This document shows positions 33,682-42,563 of a DNA stretch of 64,000 bases, one piece after another. The stretch comes from Microbacterium oleivorans (lineage in GTDB: Bacteria > Actinomycetota > Actinomycetes > Actinomycetales > Microbacteriaceae). The notes under the pieces are model-generated. The model was not told where the DNA came from. It saw only the letters and a program-made list of their open reading frames with translations, and did no database searches. Both the position numbers and the translations under genes were made by a program. The first letter of the stretch is position 1, and each line of letters begins with the position of its first letter. The DNA lies in contig NZ_JAMBOV010000001.1 of the NCBI RefSeq assembly GCF_023715745.1, positions 248,001 through 312,000 of the forward strand. Direction: 5' to 3'.

Positions 33682-34952
33682 CAGCCCGCGGCGCGGAGGG
33701 CGATGTCGCGGCGGTAGTGCGCGCCCTCGAGCGAGATGTGCTCGAGGGCCGCGTACGCCCGCTCGCGGGCGTCGCTCAGGTCAGCGCCCACCGCGACGAC
33801 GTTGAGCACGCGGCCACCGGTCGCGACGAGCGCACCGTCGGTGACGGCGGTCGCGGCGTGAGCCAGGTGCACGCCGTCGACGGATGCCGCCGCATCCGTC
33901 CCCTCGATGACACGGCCGGTCTGCGGGGCGTCAGGGTATCCCTCGCTCGCGAGGACGACCGTGACCGCGGCCTCAGGGGAGAACTCGGGTGCCGGCTCGG
34001 ACTCCAGGGTTCCACTCGCAGCCGCCAGGAGGAGGCGCGACAGCGGGCTGCGCAGGCGCGCCAGCACGACCTGCGTCTCGGGGTCGCCGAAGCGGGCGTT
34101 GAACTCGATCACCTTGACGCCCGCGTCGGTGAGGATGAGGCCCGCGTAGAGCAGTCCGATGAACGGGGTGCCCTCGGCATCCAGTCGGCGGATGACGGGC
34201 TCGGCCACCTCAGCGGTCACCTGTGCGACGAACTCCGCCTCGCTGGTGAAGCGCTCGTCGAGCCAGGGGAGCGGCGAGTAGGCGCCCATGCCGCCCGTGT
34301 TCGGGCCCTCGTCGCCGTCGTAGGCGCGCTTGAAGTCCTGCGCCGGGCTGAGGGCGCGCACGGTGTCGCCGTCGGAGATGAAGAAGAGCGAGACCTCGGG
34401 GCCGGCGAGGAACTCCTCGACGAGGACCGGACCCGATGACAGGTACGTGTCGGCGTGGGCGAGCGCCGCGTCTCGATCGGAGGTGACGATGACGCCCTTG
34501 CCCGCGGCCAGGCCGTCGGCCTTGACCACGTAGGGCGCGCCGAACTCGTCGATCGCCGCCGCGACCTCGTCGTGGGTGCGCGCGCGAGCTGCCCGACCGG
34601 TCGGGACACCGGCGGCATCCATGACCCGCTTCGCGAACGCCTTCGATCCCTCGAGCTGGGCGGCGGCCCTGCCGGGCCCGAAGACGGGGATGCCGCGCTC
34701 GCGGAGCGCGTCGGCGACACCGGCGACGAGCGGAGCCTCGGGGCCGATGACGACGAGGTCGATCGCCGCCTCGTTCGCGTACTCGGTGACGGCAACGGGG
34801 TCGTTCTGGTCGAGTCCCCCGACGATCGTCGCGTCGGCGGCGATGCCGGCGTTGCCGGGAGCCGCGAAGATCTCGTGCCCGGACCCTTCGGCGGCGAGGG
34901 CGAGGATGATGGCGTGCTCGCGCGCGCCCGAGCCGAGGACCAGGATCTTCAC
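33681..34952 (-). CDS. purD: phosphoribosylamine-glycine ligase PurD
   Basis: A 423-residue GAR synthetase, purine step 2. The ATP-grasp fold is clear: [15 protein letters not shown] at the start, [35 protein letters not shown] and [12 protein letters not shown] (metal ligands). Length is standard. The GTG start is 6 nt after TAGGCT, suggesting a leaderless message. Divergent from the sterol-carrier-like gene across a 44-bp gap. Confidence 0.95.
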   Translation of the reverse strand: MKILVLGSGAREHAIILALAAEGSGHEIFAAPGNAGIAADATIVGGLDQNDPVAVTEYANEAAIDLVVIGPEAPLVAGVADALRERGIPVFGPGRAAAQLEGSKAFAKRVMDAAGVPTGRAARARTHDEVAAAIDEFGAPYVVKADGLAAGKGVIVTSDRDAALAHADTYLSSGPVLVEEFLAGPEVSLFFISDGDTVRALSPAQDFKRAYDGDEGPNTGGMGAYSPLPWLDERFTSEAEFVAQVTAEVAEPVIRRLDAEGTPFIGLLYAGLILTDAGVKVIEFNARFGDPETQVVLARLRSPLSRLLLAAASGTLESEPAPEFSPEAAVTVVLASEGYPDAPQTGRVIEGTDAAASVDGVHLAHAATAVTDGALVATGGRVLNVVAVGADLSDARERAYAALEHISLEGAHYRRDIALRAAG

Positions 34953-34958
34953 CCTGTC

Positions 34959-34964
34959 AGCCTA
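34959..34964 (-). promoter_or_regulatory. -10 box TAGGCT, leaderless purD start
   Basis: On the minus strand TAGGCT ends 6 nt before the purD GTG at 34952. Confidence 0.5.
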
Positions 34965-34983
34965 CCGACCGGCCTTCGCGCGT

Positions 34984-34989
34984 TACGGT
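34984..34989 (+). promoter_or_regulatory. -10 box TACGGT, leaderless start
   Basis: TACGGT is followed after 7 nt by the ATG at 34997. It and the purD box form a back-to-back divergent pair. Confidence 0.45.
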
Positions 34990-34996
34990 GGCTGCC

Positions 34997-35350
34997 ATGG
35001 CCCGCACGATCAGCACCGGCGACGGACGCGACGCCCTCGCAGCCGTCGCCGCAGGCACGGCGGCCCGCCCCGACACGGCCACCGCCGTGCGCTACCTGCT
35101 GCAGCTGCTGGTCGAGAAGGCGCCGGGCAACTCCGTCGAGGTCCGGGTGCCGCCCTTCGGCGCCGTCCAGGTCGTCGAGGGTCCGCGCCACACGCGCGGC
35201 ACCCCGCCGAACGTCATCGAGACGGATGCCGCGACGTGGGTGGCCCTCGCGACGGGACAGGTCGCCTGGGCCGACGCCGTCACGGCCGGCACCGTCCGCG
35301 CGTCGGGCGTGAGGGCCAACCTCGACGGGCTCCTCCCGCTCAGGCCCTGA
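34997..35350 (+). CDS. sterol carrier family (MDMPI-like) protein
   Basis: A 117-residue protein whose sequence [57 protein letters not shown] matches the bacterial 'sterol carrier family' proteins related to the SCP2-like C-terminal domain of mycothiol-dependent maleylpyruvate isomerases. A ligand or enzyme function is not known. The ATG at 34997 is chosen over a GTG at 34988 because it gives the 7-nt spacing from the TACGGT box. Confidence 0.72.
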   Translation: MARTISTGDGRDALAAVAAGTAARPDTATAVRYLLQLLVEKAPGNSVEVRVPPFGAVQVVEGPRHTRGTPPNVIETDAATWVALATGQVAWADAVTAGTVRASGVRANLDGLLPLRP

Positions 35351-35394
35351 CGCGCGACGCGTCGCCGGTACCATCGCCTGCGGAGAGGATCCCC

Positions 35395-36147
35395 ATGCAG
35401 GCACGGCACCCCCGGAGCGCCACCCGTCCCCTCACCGTCGCGGTGATCGGTGCGGCTCTGGTCGTCCTGGTCCCTGCGGCACCCGCGGACGCCGCGGCGC
35501 CGAGCTGCGTCGTGTCCGAGGCCCGCGCGGTCTGGGACGTCGGTGCCGGCGACCTGCAGGCCGACGGAGCCGTCGCCGCGGACGGCGGCGTCCTGACCCT
35601 CGACGGCGGCGCCGGTGTGCTCGAGCCGGTCGGGCCCACGGGGAGCATCAGCTTCGACGGCACCCTCCGCTACACGAGCGCTGCGGGGGTGGAGACGACC
35701 CTGTCCGCTCCGACCCTCGTCATCGACGGCGGCGCCGGGAGCCTGCTCTTCGACGTGCAGCCCGACGGGACCGAGCTCATCCCGCAGGCGGCGCTCGCCG
35801 AGGTCGATCTGCGTGCGGCGGCGGTCGCCGAGGCGGGCGACGCGATGAGTCTCGACGGCGTCGACGCGCAGACCGACGCGACCGGCGACGGCGCCGACCT
35901 GCTCTGGGCGGGCACGCTCGGCGATCTCGACCTCACTGTGGCCGCGGACTGCACCGCGACGGGCGACACCGTGGTCGTCGAGGAGGAGGACAAGGATGCC
36001 GCGGCCCCCGGCATCCTCGTCCCGCTCATCGTCGTCGGGATCGCCGCGGCGGTGACGCTCGTCCTCGCCGTCGGATCGGTCCAGCGACGCAAGCGCAACA
36101 GTGCCCGCGCGGCACAGCCGGAGACGGTCGACGACCCGCGTCCGTGA
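35395..36147 (+). CDS. HtaA-like domain, cell-surface anchored protein
   Basis: A 250-residue exported protein. A signal peptide (cleavage after about residue 33, APADAAA) is followed by a domain of about 160 residues with [23 protein letters not shown] and [14 protein letters not shown]. This resembles the HtaA heme-binding fold of corynebacteria, although the match is partial and the heme-ligand Tyr/His cannot be assigned. A C-terminal transmembrane helix (about 207-230) and basic tail anchor it in the membrane. GAGAGG lies upstream. No other heme-uptake gene is nearby. Confidence 0.6.
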   Translation: MQARHPRSATRPLTVAVIGAALVVLVPAAPADAAAPSCVVSEARAVWDVGAGDLQADGAVAADGGVLTLDGGAGVLEPVGPTGSISFDGTLRYTSAAGVETTLSAPTLVIDGGAGSLLFDVQPDGTELIPQAALAEVDLRAAAVAEAGDAMSLDGVDAQTDATGDGADLLWAGTLGDLDLTVAADCTATGDTVVVEEEDKDAAAPGILVPLIVVGIAAAVTLVLAVGSVQRRKRNSARAAQPETVDDPRP

Positions 36148-36169
36148 GGCGCGGGTGGACAATGGAAGC

Positions 36170-36487
36170 ATGGCCGAGCACTCCGAGACGCACGTCGAGT
36201 CCGCCGAGCTGCGGCGCACCCCGCGGTTCGCGGCGTTCTTCGCGGTCGGTGCGGCCCTCGGCATCCTCATCGCCCTCATCCTGACCTTCGCGTTCGGCGA
36301 CGGCGCGATCAGCGAGAGCACCGGGGCGCGGTACTCGCAGAGCCAGGTGTTCGGCTTCCTGCTGCTCTGGTGCGTGCCCGCCGGGGTCGCGCTCGGCGCC
36401 GTGGTCGCCCTCGTCTTCGATCGTGTGCTGAGCAAGAGGCAGCGCACCGTCCGCATCGAGCGGGAGCGCGTCGAAGAGACGGACTGA
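36170..36487 (+). CDS. small two-helix membrane protein
   Basis: A 105-residue membrane protein with two helices: FAAFFAVGAALGILIALILTF and VFGFLLLWCVPAGVALGAVVALVF, and charged ends. Homologous small proteins are common in actinobacteria and sometimes annotated as Trk-associated, but no function is established. The start lies 6 nt after GACAAT, a -10-like box. It lies 22 bp after the HtaA-like gene and is convergent with the next gene. Confidence 0.65.
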   Translation: MAEHSETHVESAELRRTPRFAAFFAVGAALGILIALILTFAFGDGAISESTGARYSQSQVFGFLLLWCVPAGVALGAVVALVFDRVLSKRQRTVRIERERVEETD

Positions 36488-36495
36488 CCCGAGCC

Positions 36496-37107
36496 TCAGG
36501 CGAGCTCGGCGATGATCGGCTGGATCGCCGGATCGAACGCGGCGACGTCGCCGCGCAGTCCGTCCGTCACGGCGATCGTGAGCGATCCGATCCACCAGAC
36601 GCCCCGCTGGGTGAGCGGCAGGATCTGGACGTTGAGCTCGAAGCTGTGCGCCCGCCGGCCCACCCGGCGTTCGTGCTCGGCGATCGCGCTCGCGTAGGCG
36701 CGGTAGCTGCTGGCCGACCCGGCGCGCGCCTGCATCGTGTAGCGATCGCTCGCCCACCGGGCGAAGGCGACGGCGTCGGCGGCGAGGGGCGCCATCGCCG
36801 CGCGCAGCTCGTCGAACCCCTCGATGGGGAGGACGGCGAGGGTCTCGTACCCGTCGACGAGGTCGAGCGGGACGGGGGAGGGATGCGCCTGAGGCTCGAC
36901 GGCCATCGCCCAGTACGCGAGCCATTGCCGCTGCAGCAGCCGCGCGTCGTCGTCGTCACCGGCCGGCGGCGCCGCGGCGGCCCCCCGCAGGTGCGGCAAC
37001 TCCTCCGGGGCGCGGATGCCGAGCGCCTGGCGCACGAACAGGGCCACGAGCACCGTCGCGCTCGCGTCCTCCCGCACCACCCATTCGGGCCGCTCAGCCC
37101 CGCTCAT
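36496..37107 (-). CDS. conserved hypothetical protein
   Basis: A 203-residue soluble protein with an acidic, Trp-rich sequence (LQRQWLAYWAMAVEPQ, FARWASDRYTMQ, RGVWWIGSLTIAVTDGL). There is no signal peptide or membrane helix and no motif I recognise. The gene stands alone between a convergent small membrane protein and the divergent purM. Confidence 0.6.
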   Translation of the reverse strand: MSGAERPEWVVREDASATVLVALFVRQALGIRAPEELPHLRGAAAAPPAGDDDDARLLQRQWLAYWAMAVEPQAHPSPVPLDLVDGYETLAVLPIEGFDELRAAMAPLAADAVAFARWASDRYTMQARAGSASSYRAYASAIAEHERRVGRRAHSFELNVQILPLTQRGVWWIGSLTIAVTDGLRGDVAAFDPAIQPIIAELA

Positions 37108-37177
37108 GGCGACATCCTATGGCGCGGCCGTGGCCTGCGTCCGCTCTGGGCGGGAGCAGTCGGCATCCGACGGCCGG

Positions 37178-37183
37178 TAGGCT
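37178..37183 (+). promoter_or_regulatory. -10 box TAGGCT, leaderless purM start
   Basis: TAGGCT is followed after 6 nt by the GTG at 37190, which decides this start over an in-frame GTG at 37184. Confidence 0.5.
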
Positions 37184-37189
37184 GTGCGA

Positions 37190-38302
37190 GTGGCCTCGAC
37201 TCCCACCGATCCCTATTCCGCTGCCGGCGTCGACACCGCGGCGGGGGACCTCGCCGTCGAGTTGATGAAATCGGCCGTCCGTCGCACCCAGGGCCCCGAA
37301 GTCCTGGGTGGCGTGGGCGGTTTCGCCGGACTCTTTGACGCATCCGCTCTGCTCGGGTACCGCAAGCCGCTGCTGGCGACCTCGACCGACGGCGTCGGCA
37401 CGAAGGTCGCCATCGCGCAGGCCATCGACAAGCACGACACGATCGGTCAGGACCTGGTCGGCATGGTCGTCGACGACATCGTGGTGGTCGGCGCGAAGCC
37501 CCTCTTCATGACCGACTACATCGCGACGGGCAAGGTCTTCCCCGAGCGCATCGCCGACATCGTCCGAGGCATCGCCGACGGCTGCTCGGCGACCGGCACC
37601 GCCCTCGTCGGCGGCGAGACCGCAGAGCATCCCGGACTCCTCGGGATCCACGACTACGACGTCGCGGGCGCGGCGACGGGAGTCGTCGAAGCGGATGCCG
37701 TCCTGGGCGCCGACCGGGTGCGTCCCGGCGATGTCGTTCTGGCCCTCGCCTCGAGCGGTCCCCACTCGAACGGGTACTCGCTGATCCGTCACATCATCGC
37801 GAACGCCGGCATCGGCTACGGCGACAACGCCGCCGACTTCGGCCGGACGTGGGGCGAGGAACTCCTCGAGCCCACGCGCCTGTACACGTCCCCGCTGCTG
37901 CGCGCGATCGACGCGCACCCGGGTGCCATCCACTCCCTCAGCCACGTCACGGGCGGCGGTATCGCCGCGAACCTCGCGCGCGTGCTGCCGCAGGGCACCT
38001 GGGTCGACGTCGACCGCTCCACGTGGTCGCCGTCGCCCGTGTTCCGCGTCCTCGCCGACATCGGGGGGCTCTCGCTCGAGCAGACCGAGGGCACCTGGAA
38101 CCTCGGCATCGGCTTCCTCGCGGTCGTCTCGGCCGAGGCGGCCGACGCCGCGGCATCCACCCTCTCGGCAGAGGGCATCCACACCTGGCAGGTCGGGACG
38201 GTGTCGGATGCGGCACTGCCCGCCGGCGACTACGAGCAGGGCGCGAAGGGCGTCGACGGCGGCGCGGTCCGCCTCGTCGGCTCCTACGCAGAAACGGACT
38301 GA
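37190..38302 (+). CDS. purM: AIR synthetase PurM
   Basis: A 370-residue phosphoribosylformylglycinamidine cyclo-ligase, purine step 5. The motifs GGVGGFAGLFD, ATSTDGVGTKVAIA, DDIVVVGAKPLFMTDYIA, VGGETAEHPG and SSGPHSNGYSLIR are typical of the PurM ATPase fold. Normal length. It is followed 9 bp later by purF, so they form an operon in the order purM-purF. Confidence 0.95.
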   Translation: MASTPTDPYSAAGVDTAAGDLAVELMKSAVRRTQGPEVLGGVGGFAGLFDASALLGYRKPLLATSTDGVGTKVAIAQAIDKHDTIGQDLVGMVVDDIVVVGAKPLFMTDYIATGKVFPERIADIVRGIADGCSATGTALVGGETAEHPGLLGIHDYDVAGAATGVVEADAVLGADRVRPGDVVLALASSGPHSNGYSLIRHIIANAGIGYGDNAADFGRTWGEELLEPTRLYTSPLLRAIDAHPGAIHSLSHVTGGGIAANLARVLPQGTWVDVDRSTWSPSPVFRVLADIGGLSLEQTEGTWNLGIGFLAVVSAEAADAAASTLSAEGIHTWQVGTVSDAALPAGDYEQGAKGVDGGAVRLVGSYAETD

Positions 38303-38311
38303 GCTACACCT

Positions 38312-39775
38312 ATGTGCGGAATCGTCGGCGTCGTCGGACAGGGGCCCGCCAACCAGGAGGTCTACGACGCGCTGCTGCTGCTGCAGCACCGCGGTCAGGA
38401 CTCCACCGGCATCGCGACCGCGGAGCCGAGCGGTGTCTTCCACATCGCGAAGAACCGCGGGATGGTGCGCGAGGCGTTCCGCACCCGTGACATGCGCTCG
38501 CTCCTCGGCACGATCGGCCTCGGCCACGTCCGATATGCGACCAAGGGCACCGCCTCGAACGAGGAGGAGGCGCAGCCGTTCTACGTGAACGCGCCGTACG
38601 GCATCGTCCTCGTCCACAACGGCAACCTCACGAACACGCGCGAGCTCACCGAGGAGCTCTTCCGCACCGACCGGCGTCACCTGAACACGAGCTCCGACAC
38701 CGAGCTGCTGGTGAACGTCCTCGCCAACGAGCTGCAGGCGGTCATCTCGGGCCTCGAGCTGGACCACGAGCAGATCTTCGAGGGCGTCACGCGGGTGCAC
38801 CAGCGCGTGGAGGGCTCGTACGCCGCCATCGCGCTCATCGCGGGGTACGGACTGCTCGCCTTCCGCGACCCCTTCGGCATCCGTCCCCTCATCCTCGGCA
38901 CGCGTCGAGCAGAGAACGGCCGGTACGAGTGGACCGTCGCCTCCGAGTCGCTCGTCCTCGAGAACGGCGGCTTCGAGGTCGTCCGCGACGTCGAGCCCGG
39001 CGAGGCGGTCTTCATCGACCTCGACGGCAACCTCTTCACCAAGCAGTGCGCCACCAACCCGCAGCTCGTCCCCTGCTCGTTCGAGTACGTCTACCTCGCC
39101 CGCCCCGACTCGGTCATGAACGGCATCTCGGTCTACGAGGCCCGACTGCGCATGGGTGAGCGGCTCGCCGACACGATCGCCAAGTACACCCCCGAGGGGT
39201 CGATCGACGTCGTCATGCCGATCCCGGATTCCTCGCGCCCCGCCGCGATGCAGGTCGCCCGCAAGCTCGGCATCGAGTACCGCGAGGGCTTCTACAAGAA
39301 CCGCTACATCGGTCGGACGTTCATCATGCCGGGTCAGGCGATCCGCAAGAAGAGCGTGCGCCAGAAGCTCAATGCGATGTCGACCGAGTTCAAGGGCAAG
39401 AACGTCCTCCTCATCGATGACTCCATCGTCCGCGGTACGACCTCTCGGGAGATCATCCAGATGGCGCGGGATGCCGGGGCGAAGTCGGTGACGTTCGCGT
39501 CGGCAGCGCCCCCCATCCGCTTCCCGCACGTCTACGGCATCAACATGCCGTCGCGCCACGAACTCGTCGCGTACAACCGCACGATCCCCGAGATCGCCGA
39601 GGAGCTCGGCTGCGACTACCTCGTCTACCAGGAGATCGACGATCTGAAGGCCGCGATCCTCGAGGGAGCGCCGGACGTCGAGGATCTCGACATGAGCTGC
39701 TTCGACGGTCGCTACGTCACCGGAACCGTGAGCGACGAGTACCTCGCCTGGGTCGAGGGCACGCAGGAGTCCTGA
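38312..39775 (+). CDS. purF: amidophosphoribosyltransferase PurF
   Basis: A 487-residue first enzyme of purine synthesis. The N-terminal nucleophile is Cys2 (MCGIVGVVG), so there is no propeptide. The glutaminase region continues with LLLQHRGQDSTGIA and GHVRYATKG. The phosphoribosyltransferase PRPP loop is LLIDDSIVRGTTSREI. No Fe-S ligand cysteine pattern was examined in detail. Co-directional with purM, 9 bp apart. Confidence 0.96.
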   Translation: MCGIVGVVGQGPANQEVYDALLLLQHRGQDSTGIATAEPSGVFHIAKNRGMVREAFRTRDMRSLLGTIGLGHVRYATKGTASNEEEAQPFYVNAPYGIVLVHNGNLTNTRELTEELFRTDRRHLNTSSDTELLVNVLANELQAVISGLELDHEQIFEGVTRVHQRVEGSYAAIALIAGYGLLAFRDPFGIRPLILGTRRAENGRYEWTVASESLVLENGGFEVVRDVEPGEAVFIDLDGNLFTKQCATNPQLVPCSFEYVYLARPDSVMNGISVYEARLRMGERLADTIAKYTPEGSIDVVMPIPDSSRPAAMQVARKLGIEYREGFYKNRYIGRTFIMPGQAIRKKSVRQKLNAMSTEFKGKNVLLIDDSIVRGTTSREIIQMARDAGAKSVTFASAAPPIRFPHVYGINMPSRHELVAYNRTIPEIAEELGCDYLVYQEIDDLKAAILEGAPDVEDLDMSCFDGRYVTGTVSDEYLAWVEGTQES

Positions 39776-39781
39776 GCCGCC

Positions 39782-39787
39782 TAGGCT
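39782..39787 (+). promoter_or_regulatory. -10 box TAGGCT, leaderless start
   Basis: TAGGCT is followed after 6 nt by the GTG at 39794. It lies just after the purF stop and may give the MFS gene its own promoter. Confidence 0.45.
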
Positions 39788-39793
39788 GAATCG

Positions 39794-41026
39794 GTGACGT
39801 CCCCCGATCCCCTCGCCGTGCGACGGGGTCGGATCCTCGCCCTCGTCGGCATCGTCCTCCTCGCCTTCTCGCTGCGCTCCGCGGTGGCTTCGCTGTCGCC
39901 GCTGTTCGATGCGATCGGCGAGGATTTCGTCCTCCCCGCCGCTGTACTCGGTCTGATCGGCACCGTGCCGCCGCTCTGCTTCGCCGTCTTCGGTCTGCTC
40001 GCATCCGGATTCGAGCGGCGCTTCGGCCTGGAGCGCACGACCCTCGTCGCGCTGAGCGCCGTGGCCCTCGGGCTGGTCGCGCGTGCCGCGGCGGTCGACG
40101 CCTACGGTCTGCTGCTCGGGTCCGCGCTCGTGTTCGCCGGCGTCGGGGTGGGCAACGTGCTCCTGCCCGCGCTCGTGAAGAAGTACTTCCCCGATCGCAT
40201 CGGCCTGATGACGACCGTCTACTCGACGATGATGGCGATCTCCACGTTCGTGCCCCCGCTCATCGCCGTGCCCGTGGCGGATGCCTCAGGCTGGCGCACA
40301 TCGCTGGGGCTGTGGGCGGTCTTCGCGCTCGCCGGTCTCGCGCCCTGGATCGTGCTCGCGGTGCGCGCCCGCCGTGCGGCCCTCGCCGAGGTGGACATCG
40401 AACCCGTCAGCACTCGGGTGTTCGGGCGGATGTGGCGCTTGCCCACCGCGTGGGCCCTCGCCGTCACCTTCTTCGTCTCGAGCGCCGTCGCCTACACGTC
40501 GTTCGCGTGGCTGCCGAAGATCCTCGTCGACACCGCGGGCGTGACGCCGCAGGTCGCCGGCACCCTGCTGTCGCTCTTCGCGCTGATCGGGCTGCCCGCG
40601 TCGCTCGTGGTGCCGGTGCTCGTCGCCCGGCGGGGTGTCGTGCTGCCGCTCTTCTTCATCGCGTCGGCCTCCGGGGTGCTCGGAGCGGGCGGGCTGCTGG
40701 TGGCCCCGGCATCCGCTCCCTGGCTCTGGGTCACGCTGCTCGGCATCCTGCCGCTGCTGTTCCCGCTCGTGCTGACGTCGGTCGGTCTGCGCACGCGCAC
40801 CCACGACGCGACGGTCGCGCTGAGCTCGTTCGCGCAGAGCCTCGGCTACGGCGTGACGATGCTGATGCCGATCGGCGTGGGCCTGATCCACGACGCGACG
40901 GCATCGTGGACGGTGCCGCTAATCATGTTGCTCGCGATCTCACTGCTCGCCGTGCCGGCGGGCGTCGTGATCGCGCGGCGGAAGACGGTGGAACAGGAGT
41001 GGGAACAGCGCCACGGAGCGTGGTGA
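39794..41026 (+). CDS. CynX/NimT-type MFS transporter
   Basis: A 410-residue twelve-helix major facilitator. The early ALVGIVLLAFSLRSAVASLSPL and the TM4 region GVGVGNVLLPALVKKYFPDRIGLMTTVYS are characteristic of the CynX/NimT (cyanate, nitroimidazole) family. The true substrate is unknown. The GTG start lies 6 nt after TAGGCT. It is 18 bp downstream of purF. Confidence 0.85.
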   Translation: MTSPDPLAVRRGRILALVGIVLLAFSLRSAVASLSPLFDAIGEDFVLPAAVLGLIGTVPPLCFAVFGLLASGFERRFGLERTTLVALSAVALGLVARAAAVDAYGLLLGSALVFAGVGVGNVLLPALVKKYFPDRIGLMTTVYSTMMAISTFVPPLIAVPVADASGWRTSLGLWAVFALAGLAPWIVLAVRARRAALAEVDIEPVSTRVFGRMWRLPTAWALAVTFFVSSAVAYTSFAWLPKILVDTAGVTPQVAGTLLSLFALIGLPASLVVPVLVARRGVVLPLFFIASASGVLGAGGLLVAPASAPWLWVTLLGILPLLFPLVLTSVGLRTRTHDATVALSSFAQSLGYGVTMLMPIGVGLIHDATASWTVPLIMLLAISLLAVPAGVVIARRKTVEQEWEQRHGAW

Positions 41027-41041
41027 GTCGGCGAGGGGCGG

Positions 41042-41251
41042 TCAGGCCTTCTCGAACGAGGCCGAGGCCGGAGCAGACGGGTCTTCTTCGTCGTCCTCGT
41101 CGGCGTACTGGTCGGCCCACTTGTCCTCGTACTGCTCGTCACCGGGCGCGCCGAGCTCTCGCTCGAGCGCGTTGATGTTCAAGCTGTACGTGTCGTACTT
41201 CAGCTCACGGGCGATCTTGGTGTTCTTCGCCTTTTGACGGCCACGCCCCAT
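41042..41251 (-). CDS. DUF3073 family protein
   Basis: A 69-residue protein with the actinobacterial DUF3073 N-terminus MGRGRQKAKNTKIARELKY and an acidic C-terminus. Function unknown; the basic start and acidic tail suggest nucleic-acid or ribosome association, which is inference. The start at 41251 matches the conserved family start; an in-frame ATG five codons upstream is unlikely. Confidence 0.85.
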   Translation of the reverse strand: MGRGRQKAKNTKIARELKYDTYSLNINALERELGAPGDEQYEDKWADQYADEDDEEDPSAPASASFEKA

Positions 41252-41355
41252 GCGTAACCCCCTCATTTCACGAGTGCGGGCTTGGTCCGGCAGCCCGACG
41301 AGTCACAGTCCGGCAATGGCCGGGAAGAGTAGCATTCAGGTTACCACGGAGCGTT

Positions 41356-41375
41356 CCCGCCGCCCTCGCGGCGGG
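41356..41375 (+). promoter_or_regulatory. hairpin upstream of the stress protein gene
   Basis: A perfect 8-bp stem (41356-41363 with 41368-41375) with a 4-nt loop lies 22 bp before the ATG at 41398. It may sit in the 5' leader of the stress protein or terminate antisense readthrough. The rest of the 146-bp divergent region shows no clear operator. Confidence 0.4.
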
Positions 41376-41397
41376 GATCCAGGAAGGGTGATCCGAC

Positions 41398-41958
41398 ATG
41401 TCCGATGCCGTATCGCAGCCGCAGACCCGGCGTCCCCACCGCCCCGTCATCGCGGGCATCGTTCCCGGGCAGCCTCCGCGTGTCCTCCGTGAGGCGGCTC
41501 AGTACGCCCGGCTGCACGGCGCCGCGCTGCTCGTCGCCCACGTCGACATCACCCGGTTCGTCTCGTACGAGGATCCCGACGGGTACGTCCACACCGCGCC
41601 GATCAACCTCGACGCGATCCCCAGCGAGGCGCTCGAATCCCAGCTGCGCGACCAGGCCAGCGCCGCCCTGTCGGGCGTCGAGGTCACGTGGTCGCTCGAG
41701 ATGCTGGCGGGTGACCCGGCACTGGCCATGAAGGACCTGGCCGAGCGCACCGAGGCCCGCCTCATCGTCGTCGGCACACGCAAGCGCGGTATCGGGGATT
41801 CGATCCGGGAGTTCTTCACGGGATCGGTCGCGGCCCGCCTCGCGCACCGGCAGCCGCGCCCGGTCCTCGTCGTCCCCCTGGGCGAGCCCGTGAAGGACGA
41901 CGAGGATCCCTGGCGGGAGCGGCAGAACTGGCCCGAGGAGCTCTGGCCCGGCGGCTGA
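41398..41958 (+). CDS. universal stress protein family protein
   Basis: A 186-residue single UspA domain. It starts with RPVIAGIVPGQPPRVLREAAQYARLHGAALLVAHVD and ends with the ATP-binding loop GTRKRGIGDSIREFFTGSVAARLAHRQPRPVLVVP, which has the G-x-x-G...GS form of ATP-binding Usp proteins, although the first glycine motif is modified. A 15-residue acidic, Trp-containing tail follows. GGAAGG precedes the ATG. Confidence 0.85.
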   Translation: MSDAVSQPQTRRPHRPVIAGIVPGQPPRVLREAAQYARLHGAALLVAHVDITRFVSYEDPDGYVHTAPINLDAIPSEALESQLRDQASAALSGVEVTWSLEMLAGDPALAMKDLAERTEARLIVVGTRKRGIGDSIREFFTGSVAARLAHRQPRPVLVVPLGEPVKDDEDPWRERQNWPEELWPGG

Positions 41959-41959
41959 C

Positions 41960-42562
41960 TCAGCCGCGCAGCGCTCGGCGGACGGCGTCCGCCGCGTCGT
42001 CGAGGGCTGTCGCGAGTTCGTCGACGACGGATGCCGCGAGCTCGCCGCCGCGTGCCACGTGGGCACGCAGGTCGGCGCGCAGTTCCGCCCGGAATTCGGA
42101 CAGGAGCTCGTCCGCGCGTCGTACCTGTTCACGCGAGGCGGCACGGGGATCGGGTGTCGTCGACGCCGCGGGCCGGCGGGGCGCAGCGGATGCCGCGGCG
42201 AGGTCGGCCTGCAGACTGCGCATCGCCTCGCGCACTCCGGCGCGTACCTCGTCGGCGATGAGGCGGACACTGTCGGCCAATCCGGCTTCGATCCCCGCGA
42301 GGTCGCCGGAGCGCGACGCCACCTCGGCGCGACCGGCATCCGTGATCTCGTAGACCGTCTTTCGTCCGTCCACCGTCTTGGTGACGAGGCCCTCCTCTTC
42401 GAGCTTCGACAGACGCGGATAGATGGTGCCGGCGCTCGGCGTGTACGTGCCGCCCGTGCGATCGGACAGTGCCTGCATGAGGTCGTACCCGTGGCGGGGG
42501 GCCTCGTCGAGCAGGCTCAGGAGATAGAGACGCAGGTCGCCGTGGGAGAAGACGGGGGGCAT
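41960..42562 (-). CDS. PadR-family regulator of the DUF4097 gene
   Basis: A 200-residue PadR regulator. The N-terminal winged helix is LRLYLLSLLDEAPRHGYDLMQAL...GTYTPSAGTIYPRLSKLEEEGLV, with the wing DGRKTVYEITDAGR. The C-terminal half is long, helical and Arg/Ala rich. It begins one base after the stop of the DUF4097 gene and forms a two-gene operon with it. It probably autoregulates through the palindromes at 43442-43495. Confidence 0.87.
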   Translation of the reverse strand: MPPVFSHGDLRLYLLSLLDEAPRHGYDLMQALSDRTGGTYTPSAGTIYPRLSKLEEEGLVTKTVDGRKTVYEITDAGRAEVASRSGDLAGIEAGLADSVRLIADEVRAGVREAMRSLQADLAAASAAPRRPAASTTPDPRAASREQVRRADELLSEFRAELRADLRAHVARGGELAASVVDELATALDDAADAVRRALRG

Positions 42563-42563
42563 C

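Noticed and set aside
37094..39559. 821-codon minus-strand frame opposite purM and purF
   Set aside because: Both purM and purF are unambiguous on the other strand; the frame shows typical GC-shadow composition.
38000..39800. Possible frameshift or truncation in purF or purM
   Set aside because: Both proteins are full length with all motifs in one frame.
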